Positions 1 through 11,320 of a DNA stretch of 64,000 nucleotides are shown piece after piece. Made by a program: the position numbers and the translations under genes. Position 1 is the stretch's first letter; every line of letters begins with the position of its first letter. This DNA is from Hypericum androsaemum (lineage: Eukaryota; Streptophyta; Magnoliopsida; Malpighiales; Hypericaceae), in NCBI GenBank assembly GCA_963995505.1, contig OZ023190.1, positions 6,156,516-6,220,515 on the forward strand, read 5' to 3'. A model generated the notes under the pieces. The model did not search any database. It was not told the origin of the DNA and worked only from the letters and a program-made list of their open reading frames with translations.

Positions 1-560
1 AAGCAAGCACCAACATAATCATGAAGCTTCCTTGGAAAATATATAATAATAATAATAATAAAGCAACCAACAATTGCGATAAAATTAGAAGTGAGTTATT
101 CTAGTTAAACAAAGATGTCTCGAGTTCGAGTCATTGTGAACACATCAGCGTTGAATATTTGTTAGGATAATTTTGCCACCATTCAAAATTCTACCCGACT
201 CGTACCTTAATCGGTTCACTAATATCAAATGGTCTAAAATCAAAAAACGTAACAAGAAAATAACTATCAATTAAATCAACTAGTGAGAGATTTTTTCTAG
301 CTTAAAAATAGGTCTTGAGTTTGAGCTCTTGGAAACGAAACAGTTCTAAATATTTGTTGGGAGAACTTTGTCACATTTCAAAAGTCTTACTCGGCTCAAA
401 TCTGAATTTGTCGTTATAATAGGTGTCTTGATACTACGTGGTATAAAAAAAACAACAATAAAAATGTTTTGGAGAATAACTCCACCTAGGCCACATGGGT
501 TGTGGTGAGCCAGCCCTCTAAACTAGCGGGTGGACCCTTCATTTCCCCTTGCATTTCTCT
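1..560. other. AT-rich intergenic DNA with two diverged similar blocks
   Basis: No gene is seen. Two blocks (about 100-222 and 290-412) resemble each other. Each has a GAG-TTCGAG-like core, then AATATTTGTT, then a run ending near a CGACTCG/CTCGGCTC word. The core resembles a pol III B box, so these could be tRNA-derived SINE remnants, but no clear A box or tail is visible. A similar piece occurs near 27780-27840. Confidence 0.3.
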
Positions 561-609
561 CTGCCTCAACCTTCATTTATAAAGACAATCCATTGCCTTA
601 CATGTGTGT

Positions 610-630
610 GTATATATATATATATATATA
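610..630. repeat. (TA)n microsatellite
   Basis: About 21 bp of uninterrupted TA repeats follow a short GT run. It lies about 230 bp upstream of the AG-peptide start codon, so it may fall in that gene's leader or promoter. A TTATAAA word at 577-583 is a possible TATA box for the gene. Confidence 0.8.
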
Positions 631-856
631 GGGACGAGGCACCTCGTGCACTAATTCCATCACACAATTGGGCGTCGGAGAGGTGGCAAAGATATTGATC
701 TCGAGTGTGATCACGTTGGTTTCGCCTTCTCTTTCTCTCTTTTTGAGGCCCCATACTTTCTTCTCCCCTTCCAAGGAGAAGGATAGTAGGACGAAACGAA
801 ACGATCACCATCTAGCCTAAAAAAGAGAGGAGAGGGAAAATTATAAGGGAAGGAAA

Positions 857-1739
857 ATGGCAGGTCCCAAGGTTGGTTTTGGTGTTTACGCCGCCCCCAT
901 TGTCATCGTCTTCGCCGTGTTGTTGCCGTTGGCTTATGGCCAATCCGCAGCGGCCCCTGCACCGTCACCCACCAGCGACGGTAAGTCTCCTCCCCTTCTC
1001 GTATCTTTCAAGTTCTTACATGCATTCATAGGGCATAAACATTGTTGGTTATTAATAAGATGCGTTTACTACGTTTTCTGGAGAGGCTTAGAAAGACACG
1101 ATAATATTGGACATAACTATTTGTTTTTGTTGTCCCGTCTAATGTTTGGTAATTTTTTTTAGACAAATCTAACCTTCAAAAAAACAAAAGCAAAAATGTC
1201 TTAATCTAACAAAAATCATTGGTCTCAATTATTTTGTCCAAGTCCTTTTTTGCACCAAACATAATCTATGAAAAAAATTCTTGTTTAATGTTGTGCTATT
1301 CATCTAAACAAACTCAACCTAAATGTTAAAATTTTTATATCGACCAAAATACAAAAATTTTATGATACTCCATTTTATGTGTTATGAAATCAGGGTCGTG
1401 ACAAAGAGTAATAGTGCAACATTTTGCTATCGTGTTAGAATCTAATATATAAAGAAGTTGACGTGCAATTCTTGTCCATTTCCATTCGAGAAAATACTGT
1501 TGCAATTGTTTGTCATATAAAAATAAAACTTTTGTTGCTGTTCTCCAAAAAATTTCAAAAAATCAAAATCTTTTTGCATATTAGTTCTTGGTCCCCAAAA
1601 TTAATTTTCATTTTCGTTGAGCTAAAACAAATACCTTATTTTGTGTTTATATTTTGTGTTTTCAGGCACCACAATAGACCAAGGAATAGCTTACCTCCTA
1701 ATGGCAGTCGCGTTGGTGCTCACATATCTCATTCATTGA
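857..1739 (+). CDS. Arabinogalactan peptide (AG peptide, AGP16/20/22/41 type)
   Basis: Two exons, 857-980 and 1666-1739, join in phase 1 (intron 981-1665, GTAAGT...TTTTCAG) into a 65-residue protein. Residues 1-28 are a hydrophobic signal peptide ending AYG-Q. The mature core is very short and rich in Ala/Pro/Ser with AP and SP dipeptides (AAAPAPSPTSDG), the normal site of Pro hydroxylation and arabinogalactan attachment. After SDG comes a C-terminal hydrophobic tail read across the junction (GTTIDQGIAYLLMAVALVL...LIH), the signal for GPI anchoring. Family knowledge: these peptides end up as roughly 10-13-residue GPI-anchored proteoglycans on the outer plasma membrane. The length and the Asp-Gln-Gly-Ile-Ala-Tyr motif are typical of the AGP16/20/22/41 group. 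Without splicing, the first exon would read on into a meaningless 101-residue ORF. The precise paralogue cannot be decided here. Confidence 0.92.
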
Positions 1740-2720
1740 ACGGAGAGAGGGTTTATTCATTATTGGAAGATGATGTCTATTTATTAGTCGAAGTTTAGGT
1801 ATCAACAAAACTAAAAAAATGGGGTGATGCGTAAAAATAATTAATTTGGGAGCAAGATGGGTAGATGTAGAGAATTTATGTAATTTTTTTTAATTATCTA
1901 CTCGTATTAAATATTTGTGAAGAGGTTTGTTTTGTACTTCAATTCATCATTTAATTTATTTGGTTTTGGGTTAGGATTGCCTCTAGTTTTTCCTGCTCTT
2001 CCTTACTGGTTATTTAGCATCTTCACCGTACACTTCATATTATTTGATTTAGAATAAGAATTAAGTTCATAGATATCATATTCAATAGTGGTTTTTAAAA
2101 GGAATGACAGAGCAAAAAAAACCAATTTGGATAAATGTGTTTTTTTTATTATGGAGCGTTTTGCAAAATTTTGTGAGTGCAAATAATTTTTTTTTGCTGG
2201 GTCAAATAATTTTTTTACAAAAATTAAGTGAGCATTTTAATGATCCAAAGAACAATAATAAGCTACAAGATTTCGAAGGAGCAACTTATTTAATATTTTC
2301 ATATCCAACCGTAAATTTTTTACAATTAATCAAAGCACTCGTAATTTTTTTGGGTAGAAATCAAAGCACTGGCAATTAACGATAGAGGACTGAATATTTT
2401 ATTTAATTAGTTTCTTTGATATAATTTAAAATGAGAAAGGATTTCTTATCATCTCATGAATATTTGTAATCTACTGTCGTCTTTTAAGCTGCGACTCAAT
2501 AAAATTTGAAGTTGGAGATTTTACTTTTGAAACAAAATAGATTGACTTGTAAAAGACATTATAAAGATAAAAGGAGGGAAAATTCTCTTGTGAGTTATTA
2601 TGTTAATAGACAAAACTCGGTCAACGAAGAAAAGAAACTGCGACTTTCAATTAAAACATCACAGCGTTTGAAGCCGCAGAATTCTATTGCTTTTGTGATG
2701 GGAACGACGGTACTATTCTT
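1740..2720. other. 3' flank of the AG-peptide gene, no further gene seen
   Basis: AT-rich sequence. The first 200-300 bp are probably the 3' UTR of the AG-peptide gene. The small ORFs here have low-complexity products and no family resemblance, and I treat them as chance. Confidence 0.5.
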
Positions 2721-3274
2721 GGGCTGTTAACCACGCAGTGGATTGCATCAGGAGTGAAGAAAATTATTCCGGACGGTTTGGAATGAAGTAAGACTGTGCT
2801 AGCATTTCCCATTTACGATATCGACATGCGCCATTATGTTATACTGGTCTTTGTTCTGGCCTGTGTTTGTGACAGCGGCATGTCCCGTTTACGATACTGA
2901 CCTGCATGACTTTTTTATTTTGGTCCTCGTATTTTAACATTTTTGCAAAAAAAACCCCGCGTATCTTCACTCTAAACAATTCGGAATGGGAGCATTCCGT
3001 ACCCAATTCAAATCCTGTCAACCAATATCGACTAACAAAACAGGGGTGGGATACTCGCAAACAATCATCAAATAAGTAGCTAAACATAGAATCAGCAGGT
3101 GGGAAAAATAACAAACAGATAATCTAGAAGCGGCGGTCGTTTTCGATAACACGTCTTCAACTCGATTTCCTTCACACGAGGTATGAAGAGCCTGCAATAA
3201 CGCGTTTTCCGAAAGACGCGGCCGAATACCGAGTTTGAGTCCAGAACCATAACCAAAACTTTTGAAAGTCATCG
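2721..3274. other. Intergenic DNA with a short direct repeat
   Basis: The words CATTTCCCATTTACGATATCGAC (2803-2825) and CATGTCCCGTTTACGATACTGAC (2879-2901) are a diverged direct repeat about 76 bp apart. I see no coding region that looks maintained. Overlapping ORFs on both strands have no recognisable domain. Confidence 0.4.
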
Positions 3275-3484
3275 GTGTTTACAACCTCGGAGAGCTCATC
3301 CTATGCTAAGAAAGCTTGTGAAGAACCGAGAACCACTCGGGAAAAAGAGCTCTACCATTTAGAAGAGACAGCAAAAGAAGAACAATCATCCCCAAAATTT
3401 GAGCTTTACAAGAAACCAGGACTTACAAAACTGCACAAAGAGAAGATTGATGCAATCATGCACCGGTCCGAGTTCCTAAACTAA
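3275..3484 (+). CDS. Short ORF of unknown function (69 aa), doubtful
   Basis: An ATG-initiated ORF encodes a hydrophilic, Lys/Glu-rich peptide (residues 20-45 are dominated by E, K and R, ending HRSEFLN). I recognise no family. The composition differs from the low-complexity chance ORFs nearby, and the ORF ends about 120 bp downstream of the convergently oriented carrier gene. It could be the last exon of a + strand gene with unseen upstream exons, a small unknown protein, or chance. No convincing acceptor site decides this. Confidence 0.2.
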   Translation: MFTTSESSSYAKKACEEPRTTREKELYHLEETAKEEQSSPKFELYKKPGLTKLHKEKIDAIMHRSEFLN

Positions 3485-3606
3485 AGGACACTCCATTCTC
3501 CTCCTTTTCTTTGCTTGTGTGTTATTTCACTTTTAGTTAGCTGTTACTCTTTCATGTCGATCCTTTCCGTCGATGTCTGTTCTTCGTGATCAAATAGCTA
3601 CTACTA

Positions 3607-6360
3607 TTAGCTTGAATGCCGCTGATGAAGGATGTGCTTTACCACCTCATAAAATGAGACTACGATTCCTACGGATGGGCCGGCACGACCAACACGAGGA
3701 CCAACGCCTGTGAAGAGAGATTTAACTCCACCCTCCCTGTTAGGAGAAGCCATTTCAATTTTCCATCAGACCAGGATTCAAAACACATTGGACCAACCAG
3801 AATCTTATCCGAGGCAGCTCTAGCTAATATAAGCTTTCATGCAATCTCATACTAATGATTAGTTATGAACAGTTTTTCTCAAACAGAGCGACTCGAATCT
3901 TATCCAACCCAGCTCTAGTTAACATATACTTTCCTGCAACCACGTACTCACAAACAAAATATGCCGGACTGACTAGAATCAACTACATGCTGATCCAACA
4001 CAACTCTAGCTAATATATGCTTTACTGCAACCTGGTACTCATCAACCTGGACTGACTAATTCAAGTTTTTCCCAAACAAAACATATTTGACCAACTACAA
4101 TCTTATCCAAGACAGCTTTACCTAATATATGCTAATCAATAGAACAGAATAGAACCACATTCTACTACTCTATCTAGGCTGGAAAGTGGAAATCATGAAA
4201 AAATCAAAATCTGGGTCCAATGATGCAGAGTGCTAAAAAGCGGCTAAAAGTCATTGGCGGAAAGTACCTCCAAACTTCAACCAACGTCTTCCATGTTGTC
4301 ATTCTCATTGCCCTAACAGGATCATTCTGAAAATCAAGCAAACCTCAGAAAGGTTAAAAAACAAATAACTTGACTAGGGTTCCTACCGCAATTTTCAAGA
4401 TCTGGTTGATCGTGTTACAATTCCAAACTTTATACTAGCCAATAAAGCTAATATAACATGAACATAAAACATGACCTCCAGAAAAAAAAAACAAAATTAA
4501 ACATCTCCTCATAGTTAATGGGAGAGGTGGTTTAAGTACCTCTATCTGTCTTCGAGTTTTTGCCACATCCAAAGGACATGTGGCACCAGCTGCAAGGCTT
4601 CCGGCCAAAAAACCAGAACAAAAGTTGGCTCCCAGAACAGTCGCAGCATTTGATTCTTCACCAGCAATACTGAGAAGGCTTCTTCTAGTCTATTGCCAAG
4701 AAAACAAGGAAACTGTCAACTGTCTGGCAAATATTGGGCAGGTAAGAATATATCAGCAGAGACTATTCCCAATCTCTTGATGAAAAAGCAGAAAAGACCA
4801 AGTTCTCACTGGCTCCAGGGTCGACCAGCAGATTGCTGAGAATGGAACATCACGTGCAAGTTGTGCTCCCATGCCAGTCCACAAAACACGATATCCTCTA
4901 ACTGTTGCAAAAAATCATGTTCCCAGAAGGAATCAGTCTCGGAAAATAAAATATTTACAATAATGTCGTTCTTCTTTAAGCGGGGTATATTATTCCAATC
5001 CATGGATCATGGCATCACTACGTCATTAAATCCTGACAGGAAGAATATACAACAAAACATAAAATTATAAAATGAAATGAGGGAGGCCTGGACAATTTGA
5101 CTCACTGTTATTTTTAACATCACTTGAACTCCTAACATGTGAAAGCACCTCCAACAAGGTTCTCCACACCCCAGGAAGTTTCGTATTGATTTGGGATGCC
5201 TTAGATGCCTGAGCAATGGTAATGGAATAGATAAAGAACAAACCAATCAAATACAAAAGCTATGGTGTCATCCAACCACTCCCTTCTACGCATACATGAG
5301 AAGTCACACATAGAACACCAGATGCATTTCCATTTCCCTACCTGCATGCGAGTTTTGGCCAGTTCAATGGGGTAGCAAGTTGCACAAGCAAGAGAACGTG
5401 CCAAAGCACCTGCTACTAGAGGCACATAAGGTGTTGCACCGGGTACATTCTGAGCAGTGAGATTCTCCATCCAGATGCGAAACACGTCATACAACGGCAA
5501 GTAAATTCCTACCTGTGAAGAGAAACCCAAATGGCTGGTAATTAATTGGAAACTGCATGCAAGCTTTACGAATAACGCTAGAGAACATGCGAGTAAAAAC
5601 TCACAGTTGGAATTGCCAGAGCCAAACTAGCATTTGTGCCTCTCCACAGCCTCCTAAACCCTTCCTGCACACTCTCCAAATCCATCAATCAAAAAATGGT
5701 CCAAGAATTCACAAAATTAAGAAATGAAGTATCGCACATTCGAGAAAAAAATGGCGCCAACGAACCTGACGTATGATTTTGTGGAAAACATCAAGAGTTC
5801 CTTTGTACTGAAAGCAATCAGGAGGGCAAATGGAGACGGTGCCATGAACTCCAGCCCGAGAACACGACGGGGAGCACCTTAAATCAGCAAACATCTGTCC
5901 CAACACACACACAAACCGCGGGTCAGACGCAAATTCGCACACAGGGGGAAGATACGGTTATATAATTCGGCTCGAAAGCGTACCATGCTTGGCCCGAAAT
6001 ACGACATCCTGCTCGTAACATTGCTCAAAGGATGCGAATACTGAACCCCGGCCGCCTGAGCTTGCAGCCTCGTCTGTTAATCGAACAGGAAGGGGCATAA
6101 TCGTAATTAACACCAACAGGAGGGGCCTAATCGTAATTAAAAATAGTTTTAGGAACCTTGACGACGTCGAGAGGGTTGACGGCGATGGCGGAGAGGAAGG
6201 CGGCCCCCGCGGCGGATAAAATCCTCTCCTCGACCCCAAGGTTGTCGACGGCGGTGGCCGGGAGCGGCGGAGGGGCAACGCCGGAGCCAACCAGGAGGGA
6301 CATCTCCGCCGCCGCTAAATCGTGGCCGTCCGCCCACGGACTGGTATCCACCTCTCTCAT
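3607..6360 (-). CDS. MTM1: Mitochondrial carrier family protein, MTM1 / SLC25A39-40 type
   Basis: Ten exons on the minus strand: 6360-6157, 6073-5984, 5894-5766, 5664-5605, 5512-5342, 5208-5106, 4901-4810, 4689-4540, 4326-4268 and 3736-3607. All have GT/AG borders and together give 1188 nt, a 395-residue protein with no internal stop. Three carrier signatures P-x-[D/E]-x-x-[K/R] mark the three repeats: PLDVVK (63-68), PIELAK (209-214) and PLDVAK (322-327). Other family-like blocks are GFRRLWRGTNASLALAIPT, ARDVPFSAICW and GLFTGVGPR-like FTGVGPRVGRAGPSVGIVV near the C-terminus. Family knowledge: yeast Mtm1 and its plant homologue affect mitochondrial manganese/iron handling and MnSOD activation, and human SLC25A39 supports glutathione import, so an inner-membrane carrier is expected. 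An in-frame upstream ATG at 6423 would add 21 residues. I chose 6360 because the extra stretch reads like leader sequence, but this is open. The Cys-rich segment in exon 3 (residues about 103-118) is typical of this subgroup. The last intron carries tandem repeats. Confidence 0.93.
3790..4145. repeat. Imperfect tandem repeats in the last intron of the carrier gene
   Basis: About four diverged units of roughly 90-100 bp lie in intron 9. Each carries the succession TTATCC(A/G)A..CAGCTCTA..TAATATA..GCTTT..TGCAA, then AAACAAA-like words and a GACC/GACTGAC-AA-T block. The units begin near 3800, 3897, 3990 and 4108. They do not touch the splice sites used. Confidence 0.6.
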
Positions 6361-6423
6361 CTCCAAGAATATTAATTTAACTTTAATTTGAGGAAATAAA
6401 AAAGAGAATAAAAGGAGAGACAA

Positions 6424-6655
6424 AAGGGAAGAAGATCCTTTCCCGATTCCTTGGAGGACAGGAAACGCAGTGGACCGGGGGGAGATGGCACCGTAACAGT
6501 CTTTAGGTTTACGTGAGACCCTTTGGAACCACGTACGTTTGCGCTTACGTTTTTTTCGGGGTATTTTTTATTTTATTTTTTTGTGGAGAGGAGAGAATAG
6601 CTAACTACCCGCTCAAATTTTGCTTCGACCACTCCGGCGTTTGGGTTTTTTTTTT
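6424..6655. other. 5' flank of the carrier gene
   Basis: Probable promoter and leader of the minus-strand carrier gene, followed by T-rich and low-complexity sequence. No gene or clear element is seen. Confidence 0.4.
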
Positions 6656-6780
6656 GATGGGGACAAGTGTAGTCCCCAAGTTTAGGGACTAAAGAGGAGA
6701 TTGTGGCAATTTAGGTATTAATAAATTTATTAAGGGTAATTTTGGAAAATTAATAAAAATAATATCAGGAATAAAAATTA

Positions 6781-7153
6781 GGAAAAAGTCTACTTTAGTA
6801 CCCTGTAGTATCGCCCAAAATTATTTTAGTACCCTGTGGTAAAAAACTGATAAATCGTGTCATACTTATTCCAATTAACGTCAAAAATGTCCTCGGGCAG
6901 CTGCCCGGACCTGCCCAAACCTACCTGAACCCTGCCTGAACTACGTGGCCAGCCACGTTCGGGCAGGGTTTGGTGACGTGGCTGGCCACGTAGTTCGGGC
7001 AGGGTTCGGATAGGTTCGGGCAGGTCTGGGCAGCTGCCCGAGGACCTTTTTGATGTTAATTAGAATAAGTATGACTCGATTGATCGATTTTTTACCACAG
7101 GGTACTAAAGTAATTTTGGGCGATACCACAGGGTACGAAAGTGGACTTTTCCC
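6781..7153. mobile_element. Mutator-like foldback element with perfect 9-bp target duplication
   Basis: A 373-bp near-palindrome. Both ends read GG(G)AAAA-GTC-ACTTT-GTACCCTGT-GTATCGCC inward. It is flanked by identical 9-bp sequences TAAAAATTA at 6772-6780 and 7154-7162. A 9-bp duplication with long terminal inverted repeats is the mark of Mutator-like elements. The arms meet near 6967 at an inner hairpin containing CGTGGCCAGCCACG. It encodes no protein and would depend on a transposase elsewhere. The same terminal motif recurs in the element at 62165-63365. Confidence 0.85.
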
Positions 7154-7609
7154 TAAAAATTATGAAAATTTTAAAAAAGGTAAACAATAACCACCAATAA
7201 ACGTGAACTCTTCAACTTCCTGTAAGGAGGACTCTTCACCAATATCAAAAATCCTAGCAGCTACTTTTTCCCTAAACAAAAATTCCTAAAACGAAAATCC
7301 ATGGGATTCTTCCTCCTTCGGGATTCTTCCTTACCTCTCTTCTTCCTCCTCTTCTTCCTCCTTCGGGATTCTTCGTCTTCTTTTCCCCAAAGTTGCACAC
7401 TTTTTCTCTTTTTATTTTATTTTCGCTGGTTTGTTGCTTCAGCCTCCAGGGTCTAACTCGAATTCAAGCTCGTTTTGGGAGGCTTCCGGTGTTCTCCTAG
7501 AAGCTGGTCACCGTCGACCTCCCCCGGTTGATCCTTTACTTTATCTATATTTTTTGTTATTTAGTTTCCATGTTATCTGTGAACTTTAAAGTTATTAGTT
7601 TTAAGATGC

Positions 7610-9340
7610 AGGGAAATTGTTTTGAGATGTACGATGTAGCGAAATTAGTTTTTAGCTTCAATGCTATTGGTTTTAATATGCAGGGATATTGGTTTTAACG
7701 TGTGTCGCTATTGGTTTACAGCTTTATTGATATTGGTTTTCACTTGTATTGATTTTGATTTTAGTATGCATTGATATTGGTTTTAGCCTGTAGTGCTATT
7801 GGTTTAGCGCTTTATTAATATTGGTTTTCACGTGAATTGATATAGGTTTTTGGTGGTATTGATATTAGTTTTAGGCTAATTTTCTATTGGTTTTCAGCTT
7901 TATTGATAGTAGTTTTTACCTGAATTGATATTAGTTTCTGTTATATTGATATTGGTTTGACGATGTAGTGATATTGGTTTAAACTATGTCGTGGTATTGG
8001 TTTCTGTTGTATTGATATTGGTTTGGCATTGTATTGATATTGGTTTGATGCTGTAGTGATATTGGTTTGACGCTGTAGTGATATTGGTTTATAGCAGTTT
8101 TGATATTATTTTTTGGCTGTCCTTATATAGCTTTTCAGCTTCATTGATATTGGTTTGTACCTTCTTTGATATTGGTTTTCACATTAATTGATATTGGTTC
8201 GTACCTTCATTGATATTGGTTTATATCTTTAGTGATATTTGCTATTGAAATTAGTTTGTACGTAAAGTGATAATGGTTTACATCTTATTCAGATCGAAGT
8301 ATGGATGAAATAATTGATTGTCAAGATGACGATTATAATCAACAAACTGGAGGTATAGTATGTGAATTGATACTGCTTTCAGCTTTACTGATATTGGTTT
8401 CTAACAGTGTTCACATTGGTTTTTAGCCGTGTTCATCCTGGTTTTCAGCTTTATTGATATTGGTTTGTACGTTTAGTGATATTGGTTTCCATCTTTATTG
8501 ATAGTGGTTTGTAGCTTTAGTGCTATTGGTTTTTCACTGTATAGACATTGGTTTTAGCTTTATTGATATTGGTAAACATCGCTCGCTTGAATTCGTTAAT
8601 CGTTACTTGATTTATTGTCATCTTTTTACTAAACATTAAAACATTTCTATTTCAAGGTACACCAACACCTCAAGCATAACAAGGTGAAGATGTCCAGACA
8701 ACATCTAAAGCATGGGAAAAATGTATAAAGAAACGTGCAAATCCGAACAAGTCAAGAAAGAGATTGAAAAGCAGTAATGAGGTTGGTCGGCAAAAAGCAA
8801 TGGCAAAGCATCACAAGACAAAACAGAAGTAACAAACCAGTCATACTGATGTCTCGAACCAGGAGATAATACAAAAAAATTGCATGGACATAGATTTGAA
8901 TCGACCACTAAATTATTTTTGATGCTATATTGATATTAGTTTGGCCCTGTATTGATATTGGTTTGACATTTTATTGATATTGGTTTGACATTGTATTGAT
9001 ATTGGTTTGATGCTCTATTGATATTAGTTTGACGCTGTATTGATATTGGTTTGATATTTGATTGATATTGGTTTGACATTATATTGATATTGGTTTGATG
9101 CTATATTGATATTGGTTTGACGCTGTATTGATATTGGTTTGACATTGTATTGATATTGGTTTGACATTGTATTGATATTGGTTTGATCATGTATTAATAT
9201 TGGTTTGACGTTGTAGTGATATTAATTTTTAGCAGTATTGTTATTGGTTGTAAGCTGTATAGTTATTGGTTTGTAGTTTCGGTGACATTGGTTTTTGGCT
9301 GTGATTATATTGGTTTTCAGCTTTCTTGATATTGTCAAAA
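7610..9340 (+). repeat. 22-bp minisatellite array, forward orientation
   Basis: Dozens of diverged units with core ATTGATATTGGTTT and a variable tail of about 8 bp. The period is 22 bp where best preserved (8930-9200). The array is interrupted at about 8285-8355 and 8580-8930 by non-repeat islands. Confidence 0.9.
8656..8923 (+). pseudogene. Coding-like island inside the forward 22-bp array
   Basis: In one frame, with two stop codons, this reads as a basic segment (KKRANPNKSRKRLKSSNEVG..., then KAMAKHHKTKQK) followed by a tail ending DIDLNRPLNYF. A smaller island at 8302-8353 reads MDEIIDCQDDDYNQQTGG. Their bias and order recall the acidic N-terminal and basic C-terminal parts of plant FAR1/MULE-derived proteins, but the match is weak and from memory. 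The islands look like exon remnants whose introns are filled by minisatellite. Confidence 0.3.
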
Positions 9341-9439
9341 ATTAACATCATGTTATTTATTAACATTCGGGAATATTTTTAGCTTATCTTAAATTTGAAC
9401 TTATGGTATACGAGCCAAATGAAATAGGTATCCTTCTAT

Positions 9440-10640
9440 GATGATATTGGTACATCTTAAAATCAATATCTCCACATCACAAAACCAATATCTTTTAAAT
9501 CATAACAACAATATTATTTCAGCTCAAAATCAAAATCGGTACCGTAAAAAAATACAATAAATATCGCTGCCGAACAAAACCAATATCGCTAGGCATATGG
9601 GATGTCAAATTCGGACTACCAATATCATTCAAAGTAAAACAATACCAATACACCTAAATACCAATCTCAGCAGACCTGAATAATAATCTCAATAGACTTG
9701 AAGACCAATATCTATACGGCTGAAAACTAATATCTCTGCAGATGAAAACTAATATAAATACACGTGAAAACTAACATCAGTACATCTGAAACAAATATCT
9801 CTACAGCTGAAAACTAATATCGTTAGAGACTCAAACTAATATCTACACATATTGAAACCAACATCAACACAGACTCAAACCATACACAAAACATACTCAA
9901 ACCAATATCTTTATAGACTAAAACCAATATCAATACAATAACGTTAAAATGAAACTGACAAATAAAATAAGTCTGAAACAAGCCCATATCCATTAGAAAA
10001 TATCCGTACAATATCAGTCAAAATACAAGTCATATCTGCCAAACCCTAGTCGACTTCCTAGTTCTTATATAAACTTTCTTCTTTCCTTCATCCTCAAGAA
10101 CAACGTTCTTTACTCCAACATCCTCTCTATGCTCCTCATTATTCTTTTTTCTCTTTTTATTTAAGTGCTCCAATCGAGGTTCATTTTCATCCTCTTCGTC
10201 CTCATTATCCTCCTTATTTCCTTTTTCATTGTTGTGAAAAAAGTCATCCCCCTCATCCTATCATACAATAAAAAGGAATGATACCAGTATTAGATCATAC
10301 GGAAACCAATATCACCACAGACTGAAACCAATATAATCACAGACTAAAACCATTATCATAACAGAGTAAAACTAATATAATAACAGACTAAAACCAATGT
10401 CATTACAGAGTAAAACTAATGTCATGACAGAGTAAAACCAATATCATAACAGAGTTAAACCAATATCAATACATAGCCAAACTAATATTAACTCAGAATC
10501 AAACCAATATCGATACATATATAACCAATGTCAATACAGACGCAAACCAATATCGATATAGTTTCAAACCAGTATCAGTACATCTACAAACCAATATCTA
10601 AACAGGTTCAAACAAATATCAATCCGAATAAAATCGATAT
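9440..10640 (-). repeat. 22-bp minisatellite array, reverse orientation
   Basis: The same unit as the forward array but inverted (AAACCAATATC plus a variable tail, 22-bp period), interrupted at about 10030-10290. The turn-over point between arrays is a roughly 100-bp spacer at 9340-9440. Confidence 0.9.
10030..10262 (-). pseudogene. Acidic coding-like island inside the reverse array
   Basis: On the minus strand an AG precedes an open stretch of about 75 codons rich in Asp/Glu/Lys/Asn (DEGDDFFHNNEKGNKEDNED..., later NKKRKKNNEEHRED). There is no start codon at its head, which suits an internal exon. I recognise no domain. It runs in the same sense as the GATATTGGTTT units around it, as in the other arm. 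Confidence 0.3.
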
Positions 10641-11019
10641 AAGAACAAGCTAATAAAAGAGGGACATGAGGTTTAAACTCACAAAACTATTTCCATCTTC
10701 ATCGTCCCTCCCCTCTCTAACATGCTCTCTTACCAACCAAAAATTACTTCAATTCCAAGAACCAAATTCGAAACTGGGACAGACACTCACTCTTTCCAGC
10801 CAATGTTACTATTATAATCAATAAATTTAAGATCTCTCGGCAGGTAAGAAAACGTGTGCACCAGATCTAGAAACACAACAAACATACAAATAAACCTCAG
10901 TACTAACCATTAAAGAACCAAATTTTACCACAAAAAAATGGAAACCCAGAAAGCCAAAATCACAAAAAACCTAACTTTACCACTAAAAACCAAACGCGGC
11001 AAAGGAGAGGGGGATGAGA

Positions 11020-11320
11020 TGGAGAGGAGAACGGTATGGTCGCCGGTATGCGAGGGGAAGGAGAAGAGATGGAGAGGTCACCGGCTATAGTCAACTTTCC
11101 CACAGGAATGCGAGGAGAAGGGGAAGAGATGGAGAGGTTGGTCACGGTGGGTAACCATAGCGATTGGGCCGGGAGGTTGGTCACGGAGGTTGGGGCGGGA
11201 GGTTGGTCACGGAGGGTCCCAGAGGTTGGTCATGGAGGATGGGTAACCACGGAGAGGGAGAAGGAGACCACGGAGAGGGAGAGGGAGAAACAGGGAGAGA
11301 GGGAAAGTGGGTAGGAAAAA
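11020..11320 (+). repeat. Purine-rich tandem repeats
   Basis: Two copies of a roughly 70-bp unit containing ATGCGAGG-GAAGG-GAAGAGATGGAGAGGT (near 11048 and 11107), then several GGAGGTTGGTCACGG units (11130-11235) and GAGAGGGAGA runs. The ORFs through it on both strands follow from repeat structure rather than from a gene. Confidence 0.7.

Noticed and set aside
100..412. tRNA genes suggested by GTTCGAGTC-like B-box words
   Set aside because: No cloverleaf or A box could be built. At most these are SINE remnants.
7610..10640. CRISPR array
   Set aside because: Spaced short repeats suggested it at first glance, but this is eukaryotic DNA. The units are contiguous, diverged 22-mers with no distinct spacers.
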